A stretch of DNA of 64,000 nt from Pseudomonas sp. B21-015. Its GTDB lineage: Bacteria > Pseudomonadota > Gammaproteobacteria > Pseudomonadales > Pseudomonadaceae. The position numbers and the translations under genes are program-made. Shown here one piece after another: positions 1-9,509 of the stretch. The stretch lies in NCBI RefSeq assembly GCF_024749285.1, contig NZ_CP087196.1:4340001-4404000 (forward strand), given 5' to 3'. The first letter of the stretch is position 1. Each line of letters begins with the position of its first letter. The notes under the pieces were generated by a model. It saw only the letters and a list, made by a program, of their open reading frames with translations, was not told the DNA's origin and ran no database searches.

Positions 1-713
1 GCACGGCCAACCAATGCCGCGCACTGCTGACGGATATCTTCAACCATGCGGCAGCCAAGGGCCTGTGTCCGGACAATCCCGCGGCTAGCACCATCAATCG
101 AATCGAGAAGAAACTGCGCAAGCGCCATACCGTTGAAGGGCTCAAGGCAATTCGGGCAAAGGCGCCGGCCTGGCTGCAGAACGCAATCGACCTGGCACTG
201 ATCACCGCCCAGCGGCGCACCGACATTCTGGATATGCGCTTCGATGGCGTTCGGGAAGGGTTTCTGTATGTGGTGCAGAAGAAAACAGCCAAGGCCAGTG
301 ATGCGGCATGGATTCGATTTCGGGTGACGCCGGAACTCCAGGCAGTCATCAGCCGTTGCCGAGACGATGTCGTCTCGCCGTACCTGGTGCACCGCAAACC
401 GGATCGCCTGAAACAGAAGCAGGCGCAGACGAAGGATCACTGGACGAAGGTTGAAGAGCGGTATTTGACTCGAGCGTTCAAGGACGCCCGGGAGGCGGCG
501 GAATGCTACAAGGGATGGAAGGAGGAGGAGATGCCTGGCTTCCACGAAGTGCGAGCGCTGTCGCTACATCTGTACAAGAAAGCCGGAAAGGATGGGCAGA
601 AAATCGCGGGCCATACGAGCGAGGGCATGACCAAAAACTACCAGCGGGACCACGAGGAAATCATCTGGTCCGAGGCAATTCCGGACCTGAATATCAGCGA
701 AATCACCGGGTAG
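1..713 (+). CDS. Tyrosine recombinase/integrase, C-terminal part (5' end outside window)
   Basis: Catalytic domain of a phage- or island-type tyrosine integrase that would recombine element and chromosome ends. The frame is open from base 3, so the ATG at 234 is internal and the N-terminus lies left of the window. Visible motifs are the first catalytic Arg in TAQRRTDIL just before base 234, the HEVR box near 543-554, the GH of AGHTSEGM, and the presumed nucleophile Tyr in KNYQRDHEE near 639. It ends 88 bases before the 3' end of tRNA-Pro and points at it, the usual arrangement for an element integrated in a tRNA gene; the rest of the element is therefore expected to the left. The family is clear; the element type (prophage or genomic island) cannot be judged from here. 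Confidence 0.9.
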   Translation, partial: TANQCRALLTDIFNHAAAKGLCPDNPAASTINRIEKKLRKRHTVEGLKAIRAKAPAWLQNAIDLALITAQRRTDILDMRFDGVREGFLYVVQKKTAKASDAAWIRFRVTPELQAVISRCRDDVVSPYLVHRKPDRLKQKQAQTKDHWTKVEERYLTRAFKDAREAAECYKGWKEEEMPGFHEVRALSLHLYKKAGKDGQKIAGHTSEGMTKNYQRDHEEIIWSEAIPDLNISEITG

Positions 714-743
714 TTTTGCGCCAGTTTTGCGCGGGTTTTGCGC
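713..743 (+). repeat. Three 11-bp-spaced direct repeats of GTTTTGCGC
   Basis: GTTTTGCGC occurs at 713-721, 724-732 and 735-743, with an exact period of 11 bp, i.e. on about the same face of the helix. The first copy overlaps the integrase stop codon. They lie between int and the presumed attachment site at the tRNA 3' end, where arm-type integrase or excisionase sites sit in lambda-like systems. The repeats are seen directly; the binding role is inference. Confidence 0.7.
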
Positions 744-757
744 AGACCTGAAACGAG

Positions 758-792
758 AAAGGGGATCAAGCCGCTAAGTGCTTGATCCCCTT
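758..792 (-). terminator. Rho-independent terminator downstream of tRNA-Pro
   Basis: Read on the minus strand, AAGGGGATCAAG pairs with CTTGATCCCCTT around a short loop and is followed by a T-rich stretch (TTTCTCGTTT). It starts 9 bases past the tRNA CCA end, so it terminates the tRNA transcript. On the plus strand the trailing bases are not U-rich. Confidence 0.75.
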
Positions 793-800
793 ACGAAATA

Positions 801-877
801 TGGTCGGGACGGAGTGATTCGAACACTCGACCCCTAGCACCCCATGCTAGTGCGCTACCGGACTGCGCTACGCCCCG
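801..877 (-). tRNA. tRNA-Pro (anticodon GGG)
   Basis: 77 nt including an encoded CCA (TGG at 801-803 on plus). The acceptor arm CGGGGCG pairs with CGTCCCG; the anticodon stem CTAGC/GCTAG encloses the loop ATGGGGT with anticodon GGG; the T-arm holds GTTCGAATC. It decodes CCC and CCU. The 3' end faces the integrase at 713, so the 3' half is the likely attB/att core. No second copy of the tRNA end lies in the window, so the other att site is outside it. Confidence 0.95.
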
Positions 878-966
878 ACTAGGCGTTGACTCTGTTCCTC
901 ATCTCGAGGAACGCTCAAGAATATATCGCAAGCTTTTGAAAACTGGAAGTATTTAAAAGCAGGAAT

Positions 967-1323
967 TTATTTCTTGAGGACTACCAGAACATCTTCCAGC
1001 TCCGCGATCATCTGGCGGATCATTTGTTTGTATTGGGTGGTGTCGTCTTTGGCTTCATCGCCGGACAAACGCAGGCGCGCGCCGCCGATGGTGAACCCCT
1101 GATCGTAAAGAAGCGCGCGGATCTGCCGGATCATCAGCACGTCCTGGCGCTGATAATACCGGCGGTTTCCGCGGCGTTTGACGGGGTTGAGTTGAGGAAA
1201 CTCCTGCTCCCAGTAGCGCAGCACGTGCGGCTTTACCGCACACAGCTCGCTGACTTCACCAATGGTGAAGTAGCGTTTGCCCGGGATGACGGGTAGTTCG
1301 TCGTTATGACTTGGTTCCAGCAT
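967..1323 (-). CDS. MerR family transcriptional regulator
   Basis: Small MerR-type regulator of 118 residues starting [10 protein letters not shown]. The N-terminal winged helix-turn-helix is clear ([22 protein letters not shown], residues about 17-38, then [13 protein letters not shown]), followed by a short dimerisation helix that ends in leucine/valine-rich VLVVLKK. There is no metal-binding cysteine cluster, so a metal sensor is unlikely. The chosen ATG (1321-1323) overlaps the ihfA 3' end by 20 bases; an in-frame ATG three codons upstream is possible. The gene is the last of the pheST-ihfA unit and is conserved at this place in Pseudomonas from memory; its target is unknown to me. Confidence 0.9.
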   Translation of the reverse strand: MLEPSHNDELPVIPGKRYFTIGEVSELCAVKPHVLRYWEQEFPQLNPVKRRGNRRYYQRQDVLMIRQIRALLYDQGFTIGGARLRLSGDEAKDDTTQYKQMIRQMIAELEDVLVVLKK

Positions 1324-1606
1324 AAGCCTCAACTCGGGCCTTCAACTTCTGCCCTGGACGAAAGGTGACCACACGGCGAGCCGTGATCGGGATTTCTTCT
1401 CCCGTTTTCGGATTGCGGCCAGGTCGCTGGCGTTTGTCCCGAAGGTCGAAATTGCCGAAACCGGACAATTTGACTTGTTCGTTGTCTTCAAGAGCGTGCC
1501 TGATTTCTTCAAAAAACAGTTCGACCAATTCCTTGGCTTCCCGCTTGTTCAGGCCCAGCTCTTCATACAGACGTTCCGCCATCTCAGCTTTCGTCAAAGC
1601 CCCCAT
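1304..1606 (-). CDS. ihfA: Integration host factor subunit alpha
   Basis: 100-residue DNA-bending nucleoid protein; with IhfB it forms IHF, needed for sigma-54 promoters, site-specific recombination and replication control. It starts [16 protein letters not shown] and has the HU/IHF signature [12 protein letters not shown] near residues 63-74 on the DNA-binding beta arm, with the proline that intercalates into the minor groove. It lies 3 bases after the pheT stop, as in enterobacteria, so it is co-transcribed with pheST. An IHF gene beside an integrase is coincidental here, since this is its usual core position. Confidence 0.97.
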   Translation of the reverse strand: MGALTKAEMAERLYEELGLNKREAKELVELFFEEIRHALEDNEQVKLSGFGNFDLRDKRQRPGRNPKTGEEIPITARRVVTFRPGQKLKARVEAYAGTKS

Positions 1607-1609
1607 ACG

Positions 1610-3991
1610 TCACTTCCTTAACGTGGCGTTCAACCTTTGTTCGAGCGAGGTGAGGATGTTTTGCGTCGTGGTATTCACCTCATCGTCATTAAGAGTGCGC
1701 GATGGATGCTGCCAGGTCAAGCCAACTGCAAGGCTTTTTCTATGCGGATCAATGCCTTTACCCTGATACACGTCAAATAGCCTGAGGTCCGTTAGCCATT
1801 CGCCTGCATTTTCACGGATTACGTCCAGTACGGCAGTGGCCGCAATGTCTTTGTCCGCCAGCAGTGCAAGGTCACGACGCACTTCAGGAAAGCGCGATAA
1901 CTCCTGGAATTTAGGCATTTTGCCCGAAGCCACTTCGGCCAGAACCAGCTCGAAAACGAAGACCGGACGGTCGAGACCGAGGGTTTTCGACAATTCAGGG
2001 TGGATGGCGCCGACATAACCTACCAAACGACCATCACGCTCGATGCGCGCGGTTTGACCCGGGTGCAACGCAGGGTGTTTACCTGGCACGAACGTGAACG
2101 AGTCCAGCGCACCGGCGAAGCCAAGCACCGCTTCCACATCGGCTTTGACGTCGAAGAAATCCACGACATCGCGACCTTGTGCCCAGCCTTCCGGCAGGCG
2201 GCTACCGCATACCACACCGGCCAGCATCGGCTCTTGCTTCAAGCCTTCCAGCTGACCGACGAAGCGCAGGCCGCTTTCGAACAGGCGGACGCGATCCTGC
2301 TGGCGGTTCAGGTTGTGCTGAAGTGCCTTGACCAGACCCGGCCACAGGGACGAACGCATCGCAGCCATGTCGTTGGAAATCGGGTTGGCCAGTAGCAGCG
2401 GCTCGACACCCGGATTAAACAACTCGAATTGTTTCGGATCGATGAAGCTGTACGTGATCGCTTCCTGATAACCACGGGCCACCAGCAGACGACGCAGCTC
2501 TGGCAGATCGCTGCGCGCTTCAGCCTTGGCTTGTGGCGCCAGACGGGCTTGCGGGTAACGAACCGGCAGGCGGTTGTAACCGTACAGGCGGGCCAGCTCT
2601 TCGATCAGGTCAACTTCCAGACTGATATCGAAACGGAAGCTTGGCACTTCTACGCGCCACTGCCCTGCCCCATCGGCAGAAATGGTCAGACCCAAAGCGC
2701 TGAGCAGACGCTCGACTTCGACCGAATCCATTTCCATGCCCAACATCTGGGTGATGCGCTGGGCACGCAGGGTGATCGGCGCGATCGACGGCAGGTGCTG
2801 CTCGCTGACGGTTTCGACGATCGGGCCGGCTTCGCCACCGGTGATTTCCAGCAGCAGGCCAGTGGCGCGCTCCATGGCTTCACGGGCCAGCTTCCAGTCC
2901 ACGCCACGCTCGTAGCGGTGCGAAGCGTCGGTGTGCAGGCCGTAGGAACGAGCCTTGCCAGCGACGGCAATCTGGTCGAAGAACGCGCTTTCCAGGAAAA
3001 TATCGCGCGTGGTCGCGGTGTTGACGCCGCTGTGCTCGCCGCCCATGACGCCGGCGATAGCCAAGGCGCGGGTGTGGTCGGCAATCACCAGCGTATCGCT
3101 ACGCAGGCTGACTTCCTGACCGTCGAGCAGCACCAGCTTCTCGCCTTCTTCGGCCATGCGCACGCGAATGCCGCCATTGATTTCGGCGAGATCGAAGGCG
3201 TGCAGCGGCTGACCCAGTTCCAGCATCACGTAATTGGTGATGTCGACGGCGGCGTCGATGCTGCGCACGTCGGCACGACGCAGGCGCTCGACCATCCACA
3301 GTGGTGTAGGTTTGGACAGGTCAACGTTACGGATCACACGACCCAGGTAACGCGGGCAAGCGTTTGGCGCCAGCACTTCGATCGAACGCACTTCGTCGTG
3401 TACGGCAGGAACGCTGGCAATGGCCGGGCGAACCACCGGGGCGGCATAAAGCGCACCGACTTCGCGGGCCAGACCGGCCAGCGACAGGCAATCACCGCGG
3501 TTCGGGGTCAGGTCGACCTCGATGCTGGCGTCGTCGAGGCTCAGGTATTCACGAATGTCCTGACCGACCGGCGCATCGGCCGGCAATTCCATCAGGCCGT
3601 CGTTGCCTTCGCCGATTTGCAGTTCGGCCTGGGAGCACAGCATGCCGTTGGATTCAACGCCACGCAGCTTGGCTTTCTTGATTTTGAAATCGCCCGGCAG
3701 TTCGGCACCGATCATGGCGAACGGGATCTTCAGGCCCGGGCGCACGTTGGGCGCACCGCATACGACCTGGAAAGTTTCCGCGCCACTGCTGACCTGGCAA
3801 ACACGCAACTTGTCGGCGTCCGGGTGTTGCTCGGTGCTCAGCACCTCACCCACCACCACGCCACTGAATTCACCGGCGGCCGGCGTAACACTATCGACCT
3901 CAAGACCGGCCATCGACAGACGAGCAACCAGCTCGTCGCGATTTACCTGCGGGCTTACCCAGCCACGCAGCCATTGTTCACTGAATTTCAT
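1610..3991 (-). CDS. pheT: Phenylalanine--tRNA ligase beta subunit
   Basis: 793 residues, the full bacterial length. Together with PheS it makes the alpha2-beta2 enzyme that charges tRNA-Phe. The N-terminal tRNA-binding OB fold is around residues 40-150 (VVGEVLSTEQHPDADKLRVC), followed by the B3/B4 editing region (residues about 210-385), the B5 domain (about 400-480), the catalytic-like core, and a C-terminal anticodon-binding FDX-ACB domain (FPEVRRDLALL near 705 onward). The start MKFSEQWLRGWV is standard; it lies 26 bases after the pheS stop. No truncation or odd codon use is seen. Confidence 0.98.
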   Translation of the reverse strand: MKFSEQWLRGWVSPQVNRDELVARLSMAGLEVDSVTPAAGEFSGVVVGEVLSTEQHPDADKLRVCQVSSGAETFQVVCGAPNVRPGLKIPFAMIGAELPGDFKIKKAKLRGVESNGMLCSQAELQIGEGNDGLMELPADAPVGQDIREYLSLDDASIEVDLTPNRGDCLSLAGLAREVGALYAAPVVRPAIASVPAVHDEVRSIEVLAPNACPRYLGRVIRNVDLSKPTPLWMVERLRRADVRSIDAAVDITNYVMLELGQPLHAFDLAEINGGIRVRMAEEGEKLVLLDGQEVSLRSDTLVIADHTRALAIAGVMGGEHSGVNTATTRDIFLESAFFDQIAVAGKARSYGLHTDASHRYERGVDWKLAREAMERATGLLLEITGGEAGPIVETVSEQHLPSIAPITLRAQRITQMLGMEMDSVEVERLLSALGLTISADGAGQWRVEVPSFRFDISLEVDLIEELARLYGYNRLPVRYPQARLAPQAKAEARSDLPELRRLLVARGYQEAITYSFIDPKQFELFNPGVEPLLLANPISNDMAAMRSSLWPGLVKALQHNLNRQQDRVRLFESGLRFVGQLEGLKQEPMLAGVVCGSRLPEGWAQGRDVVDFFDVKADVEAVLGFAGALDSFTFVPGKHPALHPGQTARIERDGRLVGYVGAIHPELSKTLGLDRPVFVFELVLAEVASGKMPKFQELSRFPEVRRDLALLADKDIAATAVLDVIRENAGEWLTDLRLFDVYQGKGIDPHRKSLAVGLTWQHPSRTLNDDEVNTTTQNILTSLEQRLNATLRK

Positions 3992-4017
3992 CCTGCTCTC
4001 CTAAGAATTCGTTACGA

Positions 4018-5088
<1,071 letters not shown>

Positions 5089-5143
5089 ATGACGTTTAAC
5101 ACCTGACCCCACAGAGGTGAGGCCGGGTGACTGTCGGGGGTAC

Positions 5144-5500
5144 TTAAGCCAAGGTGGCTTTAGCTTTCTCGACAATCGCAGCAAACGCCGCTTTTTCGTT
5201 CACTGCCAGATCAGCCAGAACCTTACGGTCGATCTCGATGGACGCTTTTTTCAGGCCGGCGATGAAACGGCTGTAGGACAGACCGTTGATACGTGCACCA
5301 GCGTTGATACGAGCGATCCACAGAGCGCGGAACTGACGTTTTTTCTGACGACGGTCACGGTAGGCGTATTGGCCTGCCTTGATTACCGCTTGCTTGGCAA
5401 CACGGAATACGCGCGAGCGAGCGCCGTAGTAGCCTTTAGCAAGTTTCAGAATTTTTTTGTGACGTTTACGGGCAATGACGCCACGCTTTACACGAGCCAT
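5144..5500 (-). CDS. rplT: 50S ribosomal protein L20
   Basis: 118-residue 23S rRNA-binding protein needed early in 50S assembly. It starts [19 protein letters not shown], the typical basic N-terminal extension, and contains the L20 core ([24 protein letters not shown]). It follows rpmI by 28 bases. In E. coli L20 represses rpmI-rplT translation; whether the leader structure is conserved here was not resolved by eye. Confidence 0.98.
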   Translation of the reverse strand: MARVKRGVIARKRHKKILKLAKGYYGARSRVFRVAKQAVIKAGQYAYRDRRQKKRQFRALWIARINAGARINGLSYSRFIAGLKKASIEIDRKVLADLAVNEKAAFAAIVEKAKATLA

Positions 5501-5528
5501 GAGTTACTTCCTCTATTCTTGACTAAAA

Positions 5529-5723
5529 TTAACGAAGGCGCAGCATGCGCTCGACTTTTGCCACGTCAGACGGATGCAGCAAGCTGCTACCGCGCAGTTG
5601 ACGCTTACGCTTGGTCGACATTTTAGTCAGGATGTGGCTCTTGAAAGCGTGCTTGTGCTTGATACCGTTAGCAGTTTTCAAAAACCGCTTAGCAGCACCA
5701 CTTTTCGTTTTCATTTTTGGCAT
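5529..5723 (-). CDS. rpmI: 50S ribosomal protein L35
   Basis: 64-residue, very basic ribosomal protein. It starts [20 protein letters not shown], the L35 signature, and lies between infC (60 bases upstream) and rplT, the conserved IF3-L35-L20 order. Confidence 0.98.
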   Translation of the reverse strand: MPKMKTKSGAAKRFLKTANGIKHKHAFKSHILTKMSTKRKRQLRGSSLLHPSDVAKVERMLRLR

Positions 5724-5783
5724 GTTCGGATACTCCGCATTCAGTTGATAAACATAATCAGAAGGCCTGCCGTGCCCTGTTGA

Positions 5784-6335
5784 TTACTTCTTCTTTTTCG
5801 GGGCGATGACCATGATCAGCTGGCGTCCTTCCATCTTAGGATGCTGTTCGACCGAACCGTACTCGAGCAAGTCACCTTCAACTCGCTTGAGGAGTTCCAT
5901 CCCCAGCTCCTGGTGGGCCATCTCACGGCCGCGGAATCGCAAGGATACCTTGGCCCTGTCCCCGTCACTCAGGAAACGTACCAGGTTGCGCAGTTTTACC
6001 TGGTAATCCCCTTCCTCCGTCCCTGGACGAAACTTGATTTCTTTAACCTGAATCTGCTTCTGGTTTTTCTTGGCTGCGGCAATCTGCTTCTTCTTCTCGA
6101 AGATCGATTTGCCGTAGTCCATCAGTTTGCAAACAGGGGGTACTGCATCGGCGGAAATTTCCACCAGATCCAGCTTGGCCTCTTCAGCCTTAAGAAGCGC
6201 GTCTTCAATTGACACAATCCCAAGCTGTTCACCTTCAGCCCCAATTAACCGAACCTCGCGTGCCGAGATATTCTCGTTGATCGGGGCTTTCGGTGCAGCT
6301 CGTTTATCTTGTCTCATTTCACGCTTAATAATAAT
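5784..6335 (-). CDS. infC: Translation initiation factor IF-3 (AUU start)
   Basis: IF-3 binds the 30S subunit and rejects wrong initiator tRNAs and non-canonical start codons. The N-domain ([14 protein letters not shown]), the linker rich in Lys ([16 protein letters not shown]) and the C-domain ending VIAPKKKK are all present. The first ATG (6315-6317) lacks a usable Shine-Dalgarno. Upstream in frame come three tandem ATT codons then AAG CGT GAA; GGAG lies just before them. By spacing, the third ATT (6327-6329, 8 nt after GGAG) is the best initiator, giving 181 residues; the span given uses the first ATT (183 residues). AUU starts on infC are known to allow IF-3 to repress its own synthesis. 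The gene overlaps or abuts the thrS stop. Confidence 0.93.
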   Translation of the reverse strand: MIIKREMRQDKRAAPKAPINENISAREVRLIGAEGEQLGIVSIEDALLKAEEAKLDLVEISADAVPPVCKLMDYGKSIFEKKKQIAAAKKNQKQIQVKEIKFRPGTEEGDYQVKLRNLVRFLSDGDRAKVSLRFRGREMAHQELGMELLKRVEGDLLEYGSVEQHPKMEGRQLIMVIAPKKKK

Positions 6336-8257
6336 TACTCCGAATCTGGGCGACCACGCCGGGAAACCGCTTGCGCGAGAAACTCAGCGAACTGGGCGAC
6401 GGGCATCGAGCCCAGGTCAGCACCTTCACGAGTACGCACAGCGACAGTCTGCATCTCGACTTCCCGATCTCCGATAACCAAGAGATAGGGAACCTTGAGC
6501 AAAGTATGCTCGCGGATTTTAAAGCCGATCTTTTCATTTCTCAAGTCAGACTTGGCACGAAACCCGCTTTCGTTGAGAGTTTTTTCAACCTCGGCGGCAA
6601 AATCGGCTTGTTTATCAGTGATATTCATAATCACTGCCTGGGTCGGCGCCAGCCACGCAGGGAATGCACCCTCGTAGTGCTCGATCAGAATTCCGACGAA
6701 GCGCTCGAAGGAACCCAGGATCGCCCGGTGCAACATCACCGGGTGCTTGCGACTGTTGTCTTCGGAGACGTATTCGGCTCCCAGACGGACAGGCAGGTTA
6801 AAATCGAGCTGAAGGGTACCACACTGCCAGACGCGACCGAGGCAATCTTTCAGCGAGAACTCGATCTTCGGACCGTAGAACGCGCCCTCGCCTGGCTGCA
6901 AATCGTACGGCAAGCCAGCGCTATCAAGGGCTGCAGCCAGTGCAGCTTCGGCGCGATCCCACAGTTCGTCGGAACCAACGCGTTTTTCCGGACGAGTGGA
7001 CAGCTTCATCTCGACGTCTTTGAAGCCGAAGTCGGCATAAACGTCCATGGTCAGCTTGATGAACGCGGCGGATTCGGCCTGCATCTGCTCTTCAGTACAG
7101 AAGATGTGAGCATCGTCCTGAGTGAAGGCACGAACGCGCATGATGCCGTGCAGCGCACCCGACGGTTCATTACGGTGGCAGGCACCGAACTCGGCCAGAC
7201 GCATTGGCAGCTCGCGGTAGCTTTTCAGGCCCTGGTTGAACACCTGCACGTGGCAAGGGCAGTTCATCGGCTTGATGGCGTAGTCGCGGTTTTCCGACTG
7301 GGTGGTGAACATGTTGTCGGCGTAGTTGGCCCAGTGCCCGGATTTCTCCCACAGGCTGCGGTCAACGACTTGTGGAGTCTTGATCTCCAGATAACCGTTG
7401 TCGCGTTGAACCTTGCGCATGTACTGCTCGAGCACCTGGTACAGAGTCCAGCCGTTCGGGTGCCAGAACACCATGCCCGGCGACTCTTCCTGGGTGTGGA
7501 ACAGGCCCAGGCGCTTGCCGATCTTGCGGTGATCGCGTTTTTCAGCTTCTTCGATGCGCTGAATGTAAGCCGCCAGCTGCTTCTTGTCCGCCCATGCGGT
7601 GCCGTAAACGCGCTGCAATTGCTCGTTCTTGGCATCGCCACGCCAGTAGGCGCCAGACAGCTTGGTCAGCTTGAAGGATTTCAGGAAGCGCGTGTTCGGC
7701 ACGTGCGGGCCACGGCACATGTCGACGTATTCTTCGTGATAGTACAGGCCCATGGCCTGCTCGTTCGGCATGTCTTCGACCAGACGCAGCTTGTAGTCTT
7801 CGCCGCGGGCCTTGAACACTTCGATCACTTCGGCGCGCGGAGTGACTTTTTTGATCACATCGTAATCTTTCTCGATCAGCTGCTGCATGCGCTGTTCGAT
7901 GGCGGCCAGGTCGTCGGGCGTGAAAGGACGCTCGAAGGCGATGTCGTAATAGAAGCCTTCTTCGATGACCGGGCCGATGACCATCTTGGCCGTCGGGTAC
8001 AACTGCTTGACCGCGTGGCCAACCAGGTGGGCGCAAGAGTGGCGAATGATCTCCAGCCCCTCTTCATCCTTTGGCGTAATGATTTGCAGCGAGGAATCGC
8101 TGTCGATGATATCGCTGGCGTCGACCAGCTTGCCATTGACCTTGCCGGCCACGGTGGCCTTGGCCAGACCGGCACCAATGGATGCGGCGACCTCGGCTAC
8201 GGAAACCGGGTGATCGAATGAACGTTGACTGCCATCGGGAAGAGTAATAGTTGGCAT
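6335..8257 (-). CDS. thrS: Threonine--tRNA ligase
   Basis: 640-residue class II synthetase that charges tRNA-Thr and edits mischarged serine. Domains in order: TGS ([14 protein letters not shown] to about residue 62), the editing/SAD domain ([16 protein letters not shown], with the HxxxH-type motif), the catalytic core with zinc ligand Cys in [10 protein letters not shown] and motif 2 ([20 protein letters not shown]), and the C-terminal anticodon-binding domain (ending near [13 protein letters not shown]). The start at 8255-8257 is chosen for GGAGAGGAGG just upstream and for the family N-terminus; the longer in-frame ATG at 8290 falls inside the operator hairpin. First gene of the infC-rpmI-rplT-pheST-ihfA chain. 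Confidence 0.98.
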   Translation of the reverse strand: MPTITLPDGSQRSFDHPVSVAEVAASIGAGLAKATVAGKVNGKLVDASDIIDSDSSLQIITPKDEEGLEIIRHSCAHLVGHAVKQLYPTAKMVIGPVIEEGFYYDIAFERPFTPDDLAAIEQRMQQLIEKDYDVIKKVTPRAEVIEVFKARGEDYKLRLVEDMPNEQAMGLYYHEEYVDMCRGPHVPNTRFLKSFKLTKLSGAYWRGDAKNEQLQRVYGTAWADKKQLAAYIQRIEEAEKRDHRKIGKRLGLFHTQEESPGMVFWHPNGWTLYQVLEQYMRKVQRDNGYLEIKTPQVVDRSLWEKSGHWANYADNMFTTQSENRDYAIKPMNCPCHVQVFNQGLKSYRELPMRLAEFGACHRNEPSGALHGIMRVRAFTQDDAHIFCTEEQMQAESAAFIKLTMDVYADFGFKDVEMKLSTRPEKRVGSDELWDRAEAALAAALDSAGLPYDLQPGEGAFYGPKIEFSLKDCLGRVWQCGTLQLDFNLPVRLGAEYVSEDNSRKHPVMLHRAILGSFERFVGILIEHYEGAFPAWLAPTQAVIMNITDKQADFAAEVEKTLNESGFRAKSDLRNEKIGFKIREHTLLKVPYLLVIGDREVEMQTVAVRTREGADLGSMPVAQFAEFLAQAVSRRGRPDSE

Positions 8258-8276
8258 GGCGCCTCCTCTCCTAGTG

Positions 8277-8297
8277 GTGACCCCTACCAAAGGTCAC
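8277..8297 (-). promoter_or_regulatory. Putative thrS translational operator: tRNA-Thr anticodon-arm mimic
   Basis: On the minus strand GTGACCT pairs with GGGTCAC (7 pairs, the last a T-G) around a 7-nt loop TTGGTAG (8284-8290). The loop has T at the position of U33, GGT at the anticodon position (8286-8288; GGU reads Thr codons) and A at position 37. It ends 19 nt before the ATG, directly ahead of the Shine-Dalgarno, so the GGU is at -31 to -29. The E. coli thrS operator has an anticodon-arm mimic at about the same place, to which ThrRS binds and blocks ribosomes. The hairpin is seen; its role is inferred by analogy. Confidence 0.7.
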
Positions 8298-8351
8298 GTG
8301 GGTTGGGATGAGCCAGTACAAGATCCGGTCCAGGCCATTCAATAACGAACG

Positions 8352-8370
8352 CCTGCCTTACAGCGGCAGG
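8352..8370 (-). promoter_or_regulatory. Second hairpin in thrS leader with UGU loop
   Basis: On the minus strand CCTGCC pairs with GGCAGG around a 7-nt loop GCTGTAA whose centre is TGT (8360-8362), matching a Thr anticodon UGU followed by AA. Position 33 is C rather than U. It sits at about -113 to -95 from the thrS ATG, with a mostly unpaired linker to the first hairpin, the layout of domains 4-3-2 in the E. coli operator. Supporting element only; weaker than the proximal hairpin. Confidence 0.5.
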
Positions 8371-8629
8371 AGCCTTGCGGCCAACCGGAAAACCGAACCA
8401 GAGTGACTGGGATTCAAATCAGGGTTATTCGCGCCTCTGCCGCTACCGGGACTGAAGGTCATCCGGAGCCTGCAAACGCCCGAGCAGGGCATGCTAGCAC
8501 AGATGAACGGTCGTCGATGCACCGGGGTTTTCTGCTGGGGCAAATCAGGCTTTTTATGCCAGAGTGCTGAACTTGAACCCCGCGTCACCCATCAGATAAA
8601 AGACATTGACCCAAAAGGAGCATCTCAGC
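8371..8629. other. Divergent intergenic region between thrS and the 8630 gene
   Basis: Holds the thrS promoter (leftward) and the promoter of the small rightward gene. I could not assign -35/-10 boxes with confidence. A GATTCAAATC stretch near 8410 resembles a T-loop but does not fold into a tRNA. Confidence 0.5.
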
Positions 8630-8932
8630 ATGCGTCTGAATCGTTTATTTGCCGTCGTCGCACCCGTCGTCCTGCTGCTGCCGCTGACTGCTCATGCCGA
8701 CTGGCCGAAGGGCGAGCGCGAGAAGTACATGGCGCAGTGCACACAAGCTGCTTCCCCGCAGATTGGCGCTGCGGCTGCAAAAGCTCACTGTGCATGCGGT
8801 GCTGATGCGATCAAATCGTACCCGGCCAGCGACATCCAGTCATTGATGGACAACACCGCCAGTGACGCACTGAAACAAAAAGCACTGACTAAAATTGCCT
8901 CCTGCAAAGCCGATGAGAAGGCGAAAAAATAA
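8630..8932 (+). CDS. Small exported protein, function unknown
   Basis: 100 residues. The start MRLNRLFAVVAPVVLLL follows AAAAGGAG at a good distance; the ATG at 8606 would lie upstream of that site. A signal peptide with cleavage after AHA (about residue 22) is clear, so the product is periplasmic. The mature part is about 78 residues, Lys/Ala rich, with four cysteines (QCTQ, HCACG, SCKAD) that could form two disulphides. No catalytic motif is recognised. Its transcript reads away from thrS; it is monocistronic. Confidence 0.8.
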   Translation: MRLNRLFAVVAPVVLLLPLTAHADWPKGEREKYMAQCTQAASPQIGAAAAKAHCACGADAIKSYPASDIQSLMDNTASDALKQKALTKIASCKADEKAKK

Positions 8933-9224
8933 GCCCCACAGAACGCTTTGAAGGCCTTGAGAGCTGATGAAAAGCCTCTGAAAACAGCTTTTTCGTACAA
9001 AATATGCAGGTTTTACAGCTTTTTTTATTGTCTTTACTTTCGGCTGAAAGCCTTTTAAAACGGGGCTTTCAGCCACACATAGCAACAAAGAGAACGCGAC
9101 TGCAGGGCAAACAGCACGGCCGGGGGGCTCCCAAAGCGAACATTTCGACTATGATACTCCGGTGTGCCCAGTTGGCCTGAGCAGCACAGTACTACTGAAA
9201 ATATATGTTTCTTGGAGATACACC
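8933..9224 (+). other. Leader/promoter region of the cold-shock gene
   Basis: 292 bases with no gene. It contains a 10-bp hairpin (GGCTGAAAGC at 9042-9051 with GCTTTCAGCC at 9065-9074) not followed by a T run on either strand. A possible -10 box TATGAT lies at 9150-9155, which would give a leader of about 65 nt before the cold-shock ATG. Confidence 0.45.
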
Positions 9225-9437
9225 ATGTCTAATCGCCAAACCGGCACCGTTAAATGGTTCAACGATGAAAAAGGCTTCGGCTTCATCACTCCTCAAGGTG
9301 GCGGTGACGACCTGTTCGTACACTTCAAAGCTATCGAAAGCGACGGTTTCAAAAGCCTGAAAGAAGGCCAAACCGTTTCCTTCGTGGCTGAGAAAGGCCA
9401 AAAGGGTATGCAAGCTGCACAAGTTCGCCCAGAGTAA
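9225..9437 (+). CDS. CspA-family cold-shock protein
   Basis: 70-residue single cold-shock domain that binds single-stranded RNA and melts secondary structure. RNP1 (KGFGFITP) and RNP2 (DLFVHFKAI) are intact, and the N-terminal [13 protein letters not shown] signature is typical. The start is the ATG at 9225, preceded by TTGGAGATACACC. The length matches Pseudomonas CspA/CapB-type proteins. A terminator follows directly, so it is a single-gene unit. Confidence 0.96.
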   Translation: MSNRQTGTVKWFNDEKGFGFITPQGGGDDLFVHFKAIESDGFKSLKEGQTVSFVAEKGQKGMQAAQVRPE

Positions 9438-9451
9438 TTTTCTGGCGCACT

Positions 9452-9483
9452 AAAAAACCCCGTCCATGTGACGGGGTTTTTTT
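9452..9483 (+). terminator. Terminator of the cold-shock gene
   Basis: AAAAAACCCCGTC pairs with GACGGGGTTTTTTT; strong GC stem followed by seven T on the plus strand. The A-run on the other side lets it work for the opposite gene (I78 lipoprotein) too. Confidence 0.9.
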
Positions 9484-9509
9484 ATGGATGAAACAAAAGC
9501 CTGCAGCAA

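Noticed and set aside
8401..8430. T-loop-like GATTCAAATC upstream of thrS
   Set aside because: Flanking bases cannot form acceptor or anticodon arms of a tRNA.
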